Below, in pieces: positions 7,758-18,499 of a stretch of DNA of 64,000 nt (positions within the stretch are counted from its first letter, which is position 1; every line of letters starts with the position of its first letter). A program made the position numbers and the translations under genes. Source of the DNA: Pantoea brenneri (lineage in GTDB: Bacteria; Pseudomonadota; Gammaproteobacteria; Enterobacterales; Enterobacteriaceae); the NCBI GenBank assembly GCA_002095305.1, contig MIEI01000001.1, positions 1 to 64,000 on the forward strand. The letters run 5' to 3'. The notes below the pieces were generated by a model. It saw only the letters and a program-made list of their open reading frames with translations. It was not told the DNA's origin and ran no database searches.

Positions 7758-9658
7758 TTACATAACTAAACGACGAATGTCGGAGAGCATATTGCCGATC
7801 AGAGTGATGAAACGCGCACCATCAGCACCGTCGATAACACGGTGATCGAAGGAAAGAGAAATTGGCATCATCAGACGCGGCGTAAACTCTTTACCATTCC
7901 ATACCGGCTCCATCGCCGATTTGGAGACACCAAGGATCGCCACTTCCGGCGCGTTAACGATCGGCGCGAAGTGGGTGGTTCCCAGGCCGCCAAGGCTGGA
8001 GATAGTAAAGCATCCGCCCTGCATGTCCCCTGCCGTCAGCTTACCGTCACGCGCTTTCTTCGAAATCGCCATCAGTTCACGCGACAGCTCGGTGATGCCT
8101 TTTTTGTTCACGTCTTTGAAGACCGGAACCACCAAGCCATTTGGCGTATCAACCGCCACACCGATGTTGATGTATTTTTTCAGCGTCAGCTTCTGGGCAT
8201 CTTCAGACAGCGAGCTATTGAAGCGTGGCATCTGCTCAAGCGCCGCAGCAACCGCTTTCATGATGAACACCACCGGGGTGTACTTCACGTCCATCTTACG
8301 CTTCTCGGCTTCCGCGTTCTGCTGCTTACGGAATGCTTCCAGGTCGGTGATGTCGGTTTTGTCGAAATGCGTAACGTGTGGGATCATCACCCAGTTACGG
8401 CTCAGGTTAGCACCGGAAATTTTCTGGATGCGTCCCAGTTCGACTTCTTCGATTTCACCAAACTTACTGAAGTCCACTTTCGGCCATGGCAGCATGCCTG
8501 GCAGACCACCGCCGCTGGCAGCAGCTGGTGCCGCTTCAGCGCGTTTGACCGCCTCTTTCACGTAGCTCTGCACGTCTTCTTTCAGGATGCGACCTTTGCG
8601 GCCGGTGCCTTTGACTTTCGCCAGGTTAACACCGAACTCACGCGCCAGACGACGGATCACCGGAGTAGCGTGAACGTACGCATCGTTCTCGGCAAACTCA
8701 CCTTTGCTCTCCGCTTTCGCTGCTGGTGCTGCGGCCGGTTTGGCTTCGGCTTTTTCTGCCGGTGCGGCTGCGTCCTGCTTCGCGGCGGCCGGTGCTGCGG
8801 CTGGCGCGGCACCTTCCACTTCAAACACCATGATCAGCGAACCGGTGCTGACTTTGTCGCCGGTGGCCACTTTCAGCTCTTTCACGGTGCCGGCGAATGG
8901 CGCAGGAACTTCCATTGAGGCTTTGTCGCCTTCCACCACGATCAGTGACTGCTCAGCCTCAACTTTGTCGCCGACTTTAACCAGCACTTCAGTAACTTCT
9001 ACTTCGTCACCGCCGATGTCCGGTACGTTAACCTCTTTTGCGCCCGCAGCCGCAGCCGGAGCCGTTGCTGCTTCTTCTTTCACTTCAGGTTTCACGTCAG
9101 CGGCTGGCGCTGCGCCTTCCGCTTCAAACACCATGATGTGCGAACCGGTGCTCACTTTGTCGCCGGTGGCAATATTGATCTCTTTCACGGTGCCGGCGAA
9201 CGGTGCCGGGACTTCCATCGAGCTTTGTCGCCTTCCACCACGATCAGAGACTGTTCTGCTTCAACTTTGTCGCCAACCTTCACCAGAATCTCAGTGACTT
9301 CAACTTCGTCACCACCGATATCCGGCACATTGACATCTTTGCTGGCAGTAGCAGAGGCAGCCGCTGGCGCCGGGGCCGCGTCGGCTTTTTTCTCTGCGGC
9401 CGGGGCCGGTGCAGCTTCTGCCGCACCTTCCGCTTCAAACATCATGATCAGCGAGCCGGTTTCCACTTTGTCACCGGTGGCGATTTTGATCTCTTTGACC
9501 ACGCCAGCCTGCGGCGAAGGCACTTCCATTGAGGCTTTGTCGCCTTCCACGGTGATCAGCGACTGTTCGGCTTCCACCTTGTCGCCAACTTTCACCAGAA
9601 TCTCGGTGACTTCAACTTCGTCAGACCCGATATCCGGTACCTTAATTTCGATAGCCAT
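7758..9658 (-). CDS. aceF: Pyruvate dehydrogenase E2, dihydrolipoyl acetyltransferase (one-base frameshift)
   Basis: This is the core subunit of pyruvate dehydrogenase, carrying acetyl groups on lipoyl-lysines and transferring them to CoA. There are three tandem lipoyl domains with GDKA lysine sites, separated by Ala/Pro linkers, then the E3/E1-binding domain ([16 protein letters not shown]) and a catalytic domain ending in the HRVIDG active site. Reading breaks in the second lipoyl domain near 9222: the other two copies of this segment read GAGGCTTTG on the plus strand, here GAGCTTTG. Adding one base gives about 633 residues against 630 in E. coli. The gene is 14 bp downstream of aceE. An inactive E2 would block aerobic pyruvate use, so a sequence error is more likely than a true pseudogene. 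Confidence 0.92.
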
Positions 9659-9672
9659 TACTCTATTACCTC

Positions 9673-12339
9673 TTAAGCCAGACGCGGGTTAACTTTATCG
9701 GCATCGATATTGAATTTGGTGATCGCGTCAGCCACCACTTTCTTCTCAATCTCGCCACGTTTAGCCAGCTCACCCAGCGCGGCAACCACGACATAAGATG
9801 CATCCACTTCGAAGTGATGACGCAGATTTTCGCGGCTGTCAGAGCGACCAAAGCCATCGGTACCCAGCACGCGATAGTCGCTGGCTGGCACATAGCTACG
9901 AACCTGCTCAGCGAACAGCTTCATGTAGTCGGTTGAGGCGACGGCCGGTGCATCGTTCATCACCTGAGCAATGTAAGGCACGCGCGGTGCTTCTGTCGGA
10001 TGCAGCATGTTCCAGCGCTCACAATCCTGGCCATCACGTGCCAGTTCGGTGAACGAGGTCACGCTGTAGACGTCAGAGCCGATACCGTAGTCTTTCGCCA
10101 GGATCTGCGCGGCTTCACGTACGTGACGCAGGATAGAACCTGAACCCAGCAGCTGGACTTTACCTTTGCTGCCGTCGACCGTTTCCAGCTTGTAGATACC
10201 CTTACGGATACCCTCTTCCGCACCCTGCGGCATCGCCGGCATGTGGTAGTTTTCGTTCAGCGTGGTGATGTAGTAGTAGACGTTCTCTTGCGCTTCGCCA
10301 TACATCCGCACCAGACCGTCATGCATGATCACCGCGACTTCATATGCGTATGAAGGATCGTAGGAGATACAGTTCGGGATGGTCAGCGACTGAATGTGGC
10401 TGTGACCATCTTCATGCTGCAAACCTTCGCCGTTCAGCGTGGTACGACCGGAGGTGCCGCCGACCAGGAAGCCGCGCGCCTGTTGGTCGCCCGCCAGCCA
10501 CATCAGATCGCCGATACGCTGGAAGCCGAACATGGAATAGTAGATGTAGAACGGGATCATCGGCAGGTTGTTGGTGCTGTAAGAGGTCGCCGCCGCCAGC
10601 CAGGATGAACCTGCACCCAGCTCGTTGATCCCTTCCTGCAGAATCTGGCCTTTCTCGTCTTCTTTGTAGTAGGCAACCTGCTCACGGTCCTGCGGCGTGT
10701 ACTGCTGGCCGTTCGGGCTGTAGATACCGATCTGACGGAACAGACCTTCCATACCAAAGGTACGCGCTTCGTCCGCCAGAATCGGAACCAGACGATCTTT
10801 GATCGACTTGTTCTTCAGCATCACGTTCAGGGCACGCACAAAGGCGATGGTGGTAGAGATCTCTTTGTTCTGCTCTTCCAGCAGCGCACCGAACTCTTCC
10901 AGCGCTGGCATTTCCAGCTTCTCGGTGAACTTCGGCTGACGCGTCGGCAGGTAGCCGCCCAACTTCTCACGCTGACCGTGCAGATAGTTGTACTCTTCAG
11001 AGCCTTTGTCGAAGGTCACGTATGGCAGTGATTCAATCTTGTCATCGGCTACCGGCACGTTGAAGCGATCACGGATATAGCGCACGCCATCCATGTTCAT
11101 CTTCTTCACCTGGTGAGCAATGTTTTTGCCTTCCGCGGTGTCGCCCATACCATAACCTTTAATGGTATGCGCCAGGATCAGCACCGGCTTGCCTTTGGTG
11201 TCCTGCGCTTTTTTCAGTGCCGCGTAGATTTTCTTCGGATCGTGGCCGCCACGGTTCAGTGCCCAGATTTCATCATCGGACATATCTTTAACCAGCGCGG
11301 CGGTTTCCGGATATTTACCAAAGAAGTGCTCACGCACATACGCGCCATCACGCGATTTAAAGGTCTGGTAATCGCCGTCAACGGTTTCGTTCATCAGCTG
11401 AATCAGCTTGCCGCTGGTATCTTTGCGCAGCAACTCATCCCAGCGACCGCCCCAGATGACTTTGATCACTTCCCAGCCAGCACCGGCAAAAATGCCTTCC
11501 AGCTCGTTGATGATCTTACCGTTACCGGTGACCGGGCCATCCAGACGCTGCAGGTTGCAGTTGATGATGAAGACCAGGTTATCCAGTTTTTCACGGGTAG
11601 CGATGGTGATTGCGCCTTTTGATTCCGGCTCATCCATCTCGCCATCGCCGAGGAAGGCGTACACGGTCTGCGCGGAGGTATCTTTCAGGCCACGGTGTTC
11701 CAGATATTTCAGGAACTTCGCCTGGTAGATAGCCGACAGCGGACCCAGACCCATAGAAACGGTCGGGAACTGCCAGAATTCCGGCATCAGTTTCGGGTGT
11801 GGATAAGAAGAGAGGCCTTTACCGGCCACTTCCTGACGGAAGTTGTTCATCTGCTCTTCGGTCAGTCGACCTTCAAGGAACGCACGGGCATAAATGCCTG
11901 GGGAAATGTGGCCCTGGAAGTAAACCAGGTCGCCGCCATCCTTCTCACTGCGCGCGCGGAAGAAGTGGTTAAAGCACACTTCATAAATGGTGGCAGAAGA
12001 CTGGAAGGAGGACATATGGCCACCGAGTTCCAGATCTTTCTTCGATGCGCGCAGCACCGACATGATGGCGTTCCAGCGGATCGCGGAACGGATACGACGT
12101 TCAAGAGAGGTGTTGCCCGGATAATCCGGTTCATCTTCAACGGCAATAGAGTTGATATAGTTGCTGATTGCAGAAGATCCTGCAGCAACGTTCACGCCGC
12201 CTTTGCGGGCTGCACCCAGTACCTGATCAATCAGATACTGCGCACGTTCAACACCTTCTTCACGGATGACCGATTCGATCGCCTGTAGCCAGTCACGAGT
12301 TTCAATCGGATCCACGTCATTGTGTAAACGTTCTGACAT
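9673..12339 (-). CDS. aceE: Pyruvate dehydrogenase E1 component
   Basis: This is the homodimeric thiamine-diphosphate-dependent subunit that decarboxylates pyruvate and reductively acetylates the lipoyl domains of AceF. At 888 residues it is one longer than in E. coli, and it starts [19 protein letters not shown]. The ThDP motif opens with [14 protein letters not shown] (about residue 230) and closes with NLVFIINCN. It is second in the pdhR-aceE-aceF operon, 103 bp after pdhR and 14 bp before aceF. Expression should follow pyruvate through PdhR. Confidence 0.97.
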   Translation of the reverse strand: MSERLHNDVDPIETRDWLQAIESVIREEGVERAQYLIDQVLGAARKGGVNVAAGSSAISNYINSIAVEDEPDYPGNTSLERRIRSAIRWNAIMSVLRASKKDLELGGHMSSFQSSATIYEVCFNHFFRARSEKDGGDLVYFQGHISPGIYARAFLEGRLTEEQMNNFRQEVAGKGLSSYPHPKLMPEFWQFPTVSMGLGPLSAIYQAKFLKYLEHRGLKDTSAQTVYAFLGDGEMDEPESKGAITIATREKLDNLVFIINCNLQRLDGPVTGNGKIINELEGIFAGAGWEVIKVIWGGRWDELLRKDTSGKLIQLMNETVDGDYQTFKSRDGAYVREHFFGKYPETAALVKDMSDDEIWALNRGGHDPKKIYAALKKAQDTKGKPVLILAHTIKGYGMGDTAEGKNIAHQVKKMNMDGVRYIRDRFNVPVADDKIESLPYVTFDKGSEEYNYLHGQREKLGGYLPTRQPKFTEKLEMPALEEFGALLEEQNKEISTTIAFVRALNVMLKNKSIKDRLVPILADEARTFGMEGLFRQIGIYSPNGQQYTPQDREQVAYYKEDEKGQILQEGINELGAGSSWLAAATSYSTNNLPMIPFYIYYSMFGFQRIGDLMWLAGDQQARGFLVGGTSGRTTLNGEGLQHEDGHSHIQSLTIPNCISYDPSYAYEVAVIMHDGLVRMYGEAQENVYYYITTLNENYHMPAMPQGAEEGIRKGIYKLETVDGSKGKVQLLGSGSILRHVREAAQILAKDYGIGSDVYSVTSFTELARDGQDCERWNMLHPTEAPRVPYIAQVMNDAPAVASTDYMKLFAEQVRSYVPASDYRVLGTDGFGRSDSRENLRHHFEVDASYVVVAALGELAKRGEIEKKVVADAITKFNIDADKVNPRLA

Positions 12340-12442
12340 GGGTGTGTTCCTTATCTGTGTCTAATACGTTGAATAATCGGGAGCCTGTTACAGCACATGC
12401 AGGCAGGCTCGTCGCACATGTCCGTACGATCTTTGTCGCACG

Positions 12443-13207
12443 TTATTCCTTACGTTGCTGTAAACGACGCAGGGAGCGTTCTCGACGGCTCTGCTCCCGA
12501 CTTCTGTCCAGCAAGATTTCCTCAATGAACGCCAGGTGACGGTGTGAAGCCTCGCGCGCTTTTTCCGGCTCACGAGCCACAATCGCCTCAAAGATTCTGG
12601 CGCGGTGACCGCTCACTTTCGCCAGCATTTCCCGGCGCGAGTAGAGCAATTCAAAATTCTGACGGACGTTTCGTTCCAGCATAGGGCCCATAGAGCGTAG
12701 CAAATGCAAAAGCACGACATTATGGGCGGCTTCTGTGACAGCGATCTGATACTGCATCACTGCGTCCGCTTCGGCGTCTAAGTCGCCGCTGTCCTGTGCC
12801 TGCTGGATCTGCAGATGGCAATCGCGAATCCGCAGCAGATCCTCTTCGGTGCCGCGCAGTGCCGCATAATAGGCAGCAATGCCTTCTAAGGCATGGCGCG
12901 TTTCCAGCAGATCAAATTGTGATTCCGGATGGTCGGCGAGAAGCTCTACGAGTGGATCGCTCATGCTTTGCCAGAGATGCTCCTGTACAAACGTTCCGCC
13001 ACCCTGACGGCGTAGCAGTAATCCTTTGGCTTCTAAGCGCTGGATCGCTTCGCGGAGAGACGGACGTGAGACATCGAATTGTTTGGCGAGTTCGCGCTCG
13101 GGGAGCAGCTTCTCTCCCGGACGCAGCGTCCCTTCCATGATCAGGGATTCGAGCTGTTGCTCGATAGCGTCGGAGAGCTTGGGTTGGCGAATCTTACTGT
13201 AAGCCAT
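12443..13207 (-). CDS. pdhR: Pyruvate-sensing transcriptional repressor PdhR (GntR family)
   Basis: A GntR/FadR-type repressor that releases DNA when pyruvate binds. The 254 residues equal the E. coli length. The winged HTH spans about residues 9-77 ([30 protein letters not shown]), followed by a helical FCD ligand domain. It heads the pyruvate dehydrogenase operon. A perfect PdhR box lies 34 bp upstream of the start codon, so the gene should repress itself together with aceEF. The start [13 protein letters not shown] is preceded by AGAAGGGAAG. Confidence 0.97.
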   Translation of the reverse strand: MAYSKIRQPKLSDAIEQQLESLIMEGTLRPGEKLLPERELAKQFDVSRPSLREAIQRLEAKGLLLRRQGGGTFVQEHLWQSMSDPLVELLADHPESQFDLLETRHALEGIAAYYAALRGTEEDLLRIRDCHLQIQQAQDSGDLDAEADAVMQYQIAVTEAAHNVVLLHLLRSMGPMLERNVRQNFELLYSRREMLAKVSGHRARIFEAIVAREPEKAREASHRHLAFIEEILLDRSREQSRRERSLRRLQQRKE

Positions 13208-13240
13208 CTTCCCTTCTTATTGAGCCAATCGTCCGGAGTA

Positions 13241-13257
13241 AATTGGTAATACCAATT
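13241..13257 (-). promoter_or_regulatory. PdhR operator
   Basis: AATTGGTAATACCAATT is a perfect 7+3+7 palindrome matching the PdhR consensus ATTGGTNNNACCAAT. Its centre falls near +19 from the predicted transcription start, close to where the E. coli box lies. Confidence 0.9.
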
Positions 13258-13273
13258 GCCAAAAGGTGCCGGT

Positions 13274-13302
13274 AAAGTAACAAAGTATTCACCTTGTGTC
13301 TA
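13274..13302 (-). promoter_or_regulatory. Predicted pdhR-aceEF promoter
   Basis: On the minus strand TAGACA (13297-13302), a 17-bp spacer and TACTTT (13274-13279) sit immediately upstream of the PdhR box. Predicted +1 is near 13267. Confidence 0.65.
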
Positions 13303-13638
13303 TACGGTCCGGATGACATTCCAGTGCGGCTAAAGCCAGTGCTGACGCTAACTTACGGTTAAAAAAATGAAAAATTACCGTGGAAGCAAATGTTAAATAT
13401 TTTCACTTTTACCAAACCTTACACCCGCTTAGCTGCTAAACGCAGCGGCAACCATAAGTGAAACCTATTCGTCATCAGTAACATTTCATGGCAGAAATTT
13501 GGGCAACACCAACGTGAGCCGGACGCTGTTTTTTCAGTCAATGCTCAGCACGAAAAGCGAAAGCAGGTGCAAAGCGATTCGCTTATCACTATTCTTGTCG
13601 CCAGGGTAGCGCATGGCAGCAGACAGCACGCCAGATAC
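13303..13638. other. Intergenic region between pdhR and aroP
   Basis: No gene is visible in these 336 bases. The pdhR-proximal half is AT-rich with A and T runs near 13360-13430; the aroP-proximal half is ordinary. E. coli has a similarly long gap here. I see no confident aroP -35/-10 pair. Confidence 0.5.
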
Positions 13639-13678
13639 CGTAAAATAATCAATACATTAATGTAACTCCTTCCTTACA
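13639..13678 (+). promoter_or_regulatory. Tandem TyrR-box candidates upstream of aroP
   Basis: TGTAACTCCTTCCTTACA (13661-13678) matches TGTAAA-N6-TTTACA at 10 of 12 positions, including the invariant G and C. A weaker box, CGTAAAATAATCAATACA (13639-13656), has 9 of 12. Their centres are 22 bp apart, about two helical turns, the strong-plus-weak arrangement through which TyrR represses aroP in E. coli. Prediction by eye. Confidence 0.6.
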
Positions 13679-13723
13679 GCGGTCTGCGCTGCGAACGAAG
13701 AATAAAAACATCACGAGGTTTGT

Positions 13724-15079
13724 ATGGAACAACAGCAAGGCGAAGCGCTGAAACGTGGTCTGAAGAACCGCCATATTCAGCTCATCGCGCTGGGTGGTGC
13801 GGTGGGGACCGGCCTGTTTCTCGGCAGTGCATCGGTCATTGAATCCGCCGGACCGGCAGTCATTCTGGGGTATGCCATTGCCGGTTTTATCGCCTTTTTA
13901 ATTATGCGCCAGTTAGGCGAGATGGTGGTGGAAGAGCCGGTTGCCGGCAGCTTTAGCCACTTCGCTTATAAGTACTGGGGCAACTTTGCTGGCTTCGCGT
14001 CGGGCTGGAACTACTGGGTACTCTATGTGCTGGTGGCGATGGCGGAACTGACCGCAGTAGGCAAATATATCCAGTTCTGGTGGCCTGACTTTCCCACCTG
14101 GGCCTCAGCCGCCATCTTCTTTGTGATGATCAACGCCATCAACCTGACCAACGTAAAAGTGTTTGGCGAAATGGAATTCTGGTTCGCCATCATCAAAGTA
14201 GTGGCAGTGATTGGCATGATCCTGTTCGGCGGCTGGTTGCTGTTCAGCGGCAGCGGCGGCCCGCAGGCAACGGTGCGCAATCTGTGGGAACAGGGCGGAT
14301 TTTTCCCTCATGGCCTCGGTGGGCTGGTGATGGTAATGGCGATCATTATGTTCTCGTTTGGCGGCCTGGAACTGGTAGGGATTACCGCGGCAGAAGCCGA
14401 TAATCCGGAAACCAGCATTCCCAAAGCCACCAACCAGGTGCTGTGGCGCATCCTGATTTTCTATATCGGTTCGCTGGCCGTGCTGCTGTCACTGATGCCG
14501 TGGACCCGGGTCACTGCCGAAGTCAGCCCGTTCGTCTTCATCTTCCACGAGCTGGGTGATGCGATGGTGGCCAATGCGTTGAACGTGGTGATCCTGACTG
14601 CCGCGCTGTCGGTCTATAACAGCTGCGTTTACTGCAACAGCCGCATGCTGTTTGGTCTGGCGCAGCAAGGCAACGCGCCAAAAGCGCTGCTGAAAGTGGA
14701 TCGCCGCGGTGTGCCGGTGCTGACCATTCTGGTCTCCGCCGTCGCCACTGCGCTGTGCGTATTGATTAACTACCTGATGCCGGGCGAGGCTTTCGGCCTG
14801 CTGATGTCTCTGGTGGTTTCTGCGCTGGTGATCAACTGGGCGATGATTAGCCTGGCCCACCTGAAATTCCGTCGTAAGAAAGATCAGCAAGGGGTCACCA
14901 CCCGCTTTAAAGCGCTGCTCTATCCGGTAGGTAACTGGATTTGCCTGATCTTCCTGGCCGCGATTCTGGTCCTGATGGCAAACACGCCGGGCATGGCGAT
15001 TTCCGTCTGGCTGATCCCGGTCTGGCTGGTCATTCTGGGCATCGGTTACTTCATTAAAAATCAGACGCAGAAAGCCTGA
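13724..15079 (+). CDS. aroP: Aromatic amino acid permease AroP
   Basis: This proton-coupled general transporter for phenylalanine, tyrosine and tryptophan belongs to the APC superfamily and sits in the inner membrane with twelve predicted helices. The 451 residues compare with 457 in E. coli and are nearly identical through GLKNRHIQLIALGGAVGTG, the first-helix substrate motif, and FSFGGLELVGITAAEADNP. The C-terminal tail is a few residues shorter. The ATG is preceded by CGAGG. It is monocistronic, flanked upstream by candidate TyrR boxes and downstream by a strong stem-loop. Confidence 0.96.
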   Translation: MEQQQGEALKRGLKNRHIQLIALGGAVGTGLFLGSASVIESAGPAVILGYAIAGFIAFLIMRQLGEMVVEEPVAGSFSHFAYKYWGNFAGFASGWNYWVLYVLVAMAELTAVGKYIQFWWPDFPTWASAAIFFVMINAINLTNVKVFGEMEFWFAIIKVVAVIGMILFGGWLLFSGSGGPQATVRNLWEQGGFFPHGLGGLVMVMAIIMFSFGGLELVGITAAEADNPETSIPKATNQVLWRILIFYIGSLAVLLSLMPWTRVTAEVSPFVFIFHELGDAMVANALNVVILTAALSVYNSCVYCNSRMLFGLAQQGNAPKALLKVDRRGVPVLTILVSAVATALCVLINYLMPGEAFGLLMSLVVSALVINWAMISLAHLKFRRKKDQQGVTTRFKALLYPVGNWICLIFLAAILVLMANTPGMAISVWLIPVWLVILGIGYFIKNQTQKA

Positions 15080-15089
15080 TAAGCACTTT

Positions 15090-15121
15090 CCTGCTGCGAC
15101 ACCGTTGGCGGTCGCAGCAGG
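15090..15121 (+). terminator. aroP stem-loop terminator
   Basis: A perfect 11-bp stem (15090-15100 with 15111-15121) has a 10-nt loop; a short pyrimidine stretch CTTCTCTCCC follows instead of a clean T tract. It lies 10 bp after the aroP stop. Confidence 0.65.
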
Positions 15122-15278
15122 CTTCTCTCCCCCGCCGGCGTACGCTGCCAAAGACCGATCCAGCTCACACTTCTCCCCGCGCACCTGATTTGTCCATCTT
15201 CACGACGATTTATTCCCAGTCATCTCTCTGATTTAGCGACAATAATTCCTGTTCACACCGGATGCGCAGGAGAGAACC

Positions 15279-16691
15279 ATGAAAGGTGCAGCCCTCTCGT
15301 TTCGAGAAAAACTGGGTTATGGCATGGGCGATGCCGGATGCAACATGATTGGCGGTGCCATCATGCTGTTCCTTAACTACTTCTATACCGATGTTTTCGG
15401 TTTAGCCCCGGCGCTGGTCGGCACGCTGCTGCTGTCAGTGCGGGTACTGGATGCGGTAACCGATCCGATTATGGGCGCGATTGCCGATCGCACCCAGAGT
15501 CGCTGGGGTCGTTTCCGCCCGTGGCTGCTGTGGGTTTCCGTCCCGTATGTGCTGTTCAGCGTGCTGATGTTTACCACGCCGGACTGGACCTACCATAACA
15601 AGGTGATCTGGGCCTTCGTCACCTACTTCCTGATGTCGCTGACCTACACTGCCATCAACATTCCCTACTGCTCGCTGGGCGGCGTAATTACCAACGATCC
15701 CGGTGAGCGCGTCTCCTGTCAGTCTTACCGTTTCGTGATGGTCGGCATCGCAACGCTGATCCTGTCGATGTCGCTGCTGCCGATGGCGGAATGGTTTGGC
15801 GGCGAAGACAAGGCGCGGGGTTATCAGATGGCGATGACCGTGCTGGCAACCATCGGCCTGGCGATGTTCCTGTTCTGCTTTGCCACGGTGCGTGAGCGTA
15901 TTCATCCTGCCGTCCCCAGTAATGACGATCTGAAGAAAGATCTGCGCGACGTCTGGAAAAACGACCAGTGGGTGCGCATTCTGCTGCTGACCTTCTGCAA
16001 CGTCTGTCCCGGCTTTATCCGCATGGCCGCCACCATGTATTACGTCACCTGGGTAATGGGACAATCGACCCACTTCGCCACGCTGTTTATCAGCCTTGGC
16101 GTGATCGGCATGATGTTCGGCAGTACGCTGGCAAAAGTGCTGACCGACCGCTGGTGTAAGCTCAAGGTCTTCTTCTGGACCAACATTGCATTGGCGCTGT
16201 TCTCCAGCGCATTTTACTGGATCGATCCGCACGCCACGCTGATGGTGGTGATCGCCTACTTTGTGCTGAACATCCTGCATCAGATTCCGTCGCCGCTGCA
16301 CTGGTCGCTGATGGCCGATGTCGACGACTATGGCGAATGGAAAACCGGCAAGCGCATCACCGGTATCAGCTTCTCCGGTAACCTGTTCTTTCTCAAAGTG
16401 GGACTGGCGGTCGCCGGGGCGATGGTTGGCTTCCTGTTGTCGATCTACGGCTACAATGCCGGGGCTAAACAGCAGTCGCCGGAAGCGATCAACGGCATCA
16501 TGCTGCTGTTTACCGTGATTCCGGGCGTTGGCTATCTGATTACGGCGGGTGTGGTACGCCTGATGAAGGTCGACCGTAAAATGATGATCACTATCCAGCA
16601 GGATCTCGCGCTGCGCCGCGAAAATTTCCGAGACTTACAGACTACTCGCCCACGCGACGGCGTTGTCCCGCAAACCGGAGAAGTAAAATGA
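15279..16691 (+). CDS. GPH-family (glycoside-pentoside-hexuronide) sugar:cation symporter
   Basis: A twelve-helix transporter of the GPH family (MelB/XynP/YicJ relatives). The 470-residue protein has the family motif DAVTDPIMGAIADRTQSRWG around residues 55-75, with Asp residues used for cation coupling, and a later conserved DYGEWKTGKR near residue 350. Its stop overlaps the start of a GH43 glycosidase by four bases (ATGA), so the two should be translated together; the likely cargo is a short arabinose- or xylose-containing oligosaccharide. That cargo is inferred from the partner. The pair lies between aroP and ampE, which are neighbours in E. coli, so it is an insertion. No linked regulator is present. 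Confidence 0.9.
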   Translation: MKGAALSFREKLGYGMGDAGCNMIGGAIMLFLNYFYTDVFGLAPALVGTLLLSVRVLDAVTDPIMGAIADRTQSRWGRFRPWLLWVSVPYVLFSVLMFTTPDWTYHNKVIWAFVTYFLMSLTYTAINIPYCSLGGVITNDPGERVSCQSYRFVMVGIATLILSMSLLPMAEWFGGEDKARGYQMAMTVLATIGLAMFLFCFATVRERIHPAVPSNDDLKKDLRDVWKNDQWVRILLLTFCNVCPGFIRMAATMYYVTWVMGQSTHFATLFISLGVIGMMFGSTLAKVLTDRWCKLKVFFWTNIALALFSSAFYWIDPHATLMVVIAYFVLNILHQIPSPLHWSLMADVDDYGEWKTGKRITGISFSGNLFFLKVGLAVAGAMVGFLLSIYGYNAGAKQQSPEAINGIMLLFTVIPGVGYLITAGVVRLMKVDRKMMITIQQDLALRRENFRDLQTTRPRDGVVPQTGEVK

Positions 16692-17647
16692 CCGTTACCT
16701 GGCCTAATCCCTTTATTGAACAGCGCGCCGACCCGTTTATCCTGCGTCATGATCAGCACTACTATTTTATCGCCTCGGTGCCGGAATATGACCGGCTGGA
16801 GATCCGGCGTGCCGATACGCTGGCAGGCCTGCGCAGCGCTGAACCGGTGGTGGTATGGCGCAAACCGGACAGCGGCCCCTGCAGCGAGCTGATCTGGGCG
16901 CCGGAACTGCACGTTATTGATGGCCAGTGGGTGATCTACTTCGCCGCTGCTCCGACACGCGACATCAAAGATGGCCTGTTTCAGCACCGGATGTATGCGC
17001 TGGTGTGTGATGCCGCCGATCCGCTGCAGGGTGAATGGCAGCCGTGTCGTCGGGTATTCAGCCAGTTCGACAGTTTCTCGCTTGATGCCACGCACTTCGT
17101 GCATCAGGGTAAGAACTGGTATCTGTGGGCGCAGAAAGATCCGGCCATCCCGGGTAACTCCAACCTCTATCTGGCCGAGCTGCTCAATCCCTGGACGCTG
17201 AAAGGCACGCCGGTGATGCTGAGCCGACCTGAATATGAATGGGAATGTGCCGGATTTAGCGTTAACGAAGGCGCGGCGGTAATCAGCCATGGCGATCGGC
17301 TGTTCGTGACCTACTCTGCCAGCGCCACCGATGAGAATTACTGTCTGGGTTTACTGTCGATTGCGATTGATGCCGATCCGCTCGACGTCACCGCCTGGCA
17401 GAAATCTGCGCGGCCGGTGTTTGTATCGAGCTGGGATAATCATCAGTATGGACCGGGCCATAACAGCTTTACCCAGGATGAGGCGGGACGCGACGTGCTG
17501 GTTTACCACGCGCGTAACTACACCGAAATTGAAGGCGATCCGTTATGGGATCCGAATCGCCATACCCGGCTGAAGTACTTTGACTGGCGGGCAGATGGCA
17601 CACCTGACTTTGGCGTGCCGCCCGCCGATCACACCAGCGTGCCGTAG
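16688..17647 (+). CDS. Glycoside hydrolase family 43 protein (probable arabinosidase/xylosidase)
   Basis: A five-bladed beta-propeller glycosidase of 319 residues. The three GH43 catalytic acids are visible: Asp15 in RADPFIL (general base), Asp133 in SLDATHF (pKa modulator) and Glu194 in SVNEGAAVI (general acid). There is no signal peptide, so it works in the cytoplasm, presumably on oligosaccharides brought in by the co-translated GPH symporter. It resembles the arabinofuranosidase-type GH43 branch, but xylosidase activity cannot be excluded. The last 19 bases overlap the 3' end of the convergent ampE. Confidence 0.88.
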   Translation: MTVTWPNPFIEQRADPFILRHDQHYYFIASVPEYDRLEIRRADTLAGLRSAEPVVVWRKPDSGPCSELIWAPELHVIDGQWVIYFAAAPTRDIKDGLFQHRMYALVCDAADPLQGEWQPCRRVFSQFDSFSLDATHFVHQGKNWYLWAQKDPAIPGNSNLYLAELLNPWTLKGTPVMLSRPEYEWECAGFSVNEGAAVISHGDRLFVTYSASATDENYCLGLLSIAIDADPLDVTAWQKSARPVFVSSWDNHQYGPGHNSFTQDEAGRDVLVYHARNYTEIEGDPLWDPNRHTRLKYFDWRADGTPDFGVPPADHTSVP

Positions 17648-18483
17648 ATCGTCAGCAACGCAACGGCCACCACCAGCACCAGCGACGTTCGTTTCGCTAA
17701 CGCCACGGCAACCCGTGGCGTTTCCACTTTATCAGTGTGCGGATCGCGCGACAGCGAGAACTGGGCCAGGCTGGTCAGCACCTGATACTGCGAACGATGA
17801 CGGTCGGTCAGCGAGGCAAACCATGCCGGCAACGCTTTCTCGCCGTGTCCCAGCAAGGCGTAGGCCACACCTGCCAGCCGCACCGGGATCCAGTCGAGCA
17901 CATGCAGTATGCTATCCACGCCCGACTGCGCACGCGCCATCGGCGTGCCCTGTTTTGCCAGCCAGCCCTGCCAGGCGCGCAGGAATGCGTAACCCACCAG
18001 CAGCACCGGTCCCCATGCGCCACCCACCACCAGCCAGAACATCGGCGCGAGGTAGAAGCGGAAGTTAATCCAGATCAGCGCATTCTGCAGTTCGCGCAGG
18101 AATTCACGCTCGCTGCACTCAACCGGCACACCGTGGATCAAGGTCAGCTCTGCCGCCATCGCCTGATGGGCTGCGGCATCATCGTGGCTGGCCGCCTTCA
18201 GATAGGTGTGATAGTGCAGACGGACCGATCCCGCGCCGATACATAACAGCCCAATGACGATCCAGAACAGCAGTTGCAGCACACCAAACAGCAGGCCTTT
18301 CAGGCTCCAGACCACCAGCGCCGTCACGGCCATCGCCAGCACCGTCATCAGCAGGGTGCGCATCAGAGAGAAATGCTGACGACGACGAAAAAACGGCTCC
18401 AGCCGATGTTCGAGTTGCCAGTGCTCGCCCAGCTTAAACAGGCGCTCCCAGCCTAAAACCAATAACAAGGTAAACAACGTCAT
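17629..18483 (-). CDS. ampE: Inner membrane protein AmpE, beta-lactamase regulatory accessory protein
   Basis: An integral inner membrane protein encoded downstream of ampD, proposed to act as a sensor or transporter in beta-lactamase induction. The length of 284 residues equals E. coli AmpE, which begins with the same [27 protein letters not shown] pattern. Hydrophobic segments lie near residues 40-75, 145-170 and at the C-terminus ([11 protein letters not shown]). It starts 16 bp after ampD, forming the ampDE operon. Its stop lies inside the end of the inserted GH43 gene, so the insertion boundary is very tight here. Confidence 0.95.
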   Translation of the reverse strand: MTLFTLLLVLGWERLFKLGEHWQLEHRLEPFFRRRQHFSLMRTLLMTVLAMAVTALVVWSLKGLLFGVLQLLFWIVIGLLCIGAGSVRLHYHTYLKAASHDDAAAHQAMAAELTLIHGVPVECSEREFLRELQNALIWINFRFYLAPMFWLVVGGAWGPVLLVGYAFLRAWQGWLAKQGTPMARAQSGVDSILHVLDWIPVRLAGVAYALLGHGEKALPAWFASLTDRHRSQYQVLTSLAQFSLSRDPHTDKVETPRVAVALAKRTSLVLVVAVALLTIYGTLV

Positions 18484-18499
18484 ACTGACTCCGCAAAAA

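Noticed and set aside
7842-8918. 358-codon plus-strand frame inside aceF
   Set aside because: Its composition is that of a shadow frame (many His, Phe, Arg) opposite the well-conserved AceF catalytic domain.
14489-15184. 231-codon frame antisense to aroP, and a 288-codon frame antisense to the GPH symporter (15435-16301)
   Set aside because: Both are rich in His, Gln and Arg, typical of antisense frames of membrane protein genes with high G+C third positions; the plus-strand proteins are clearly real.
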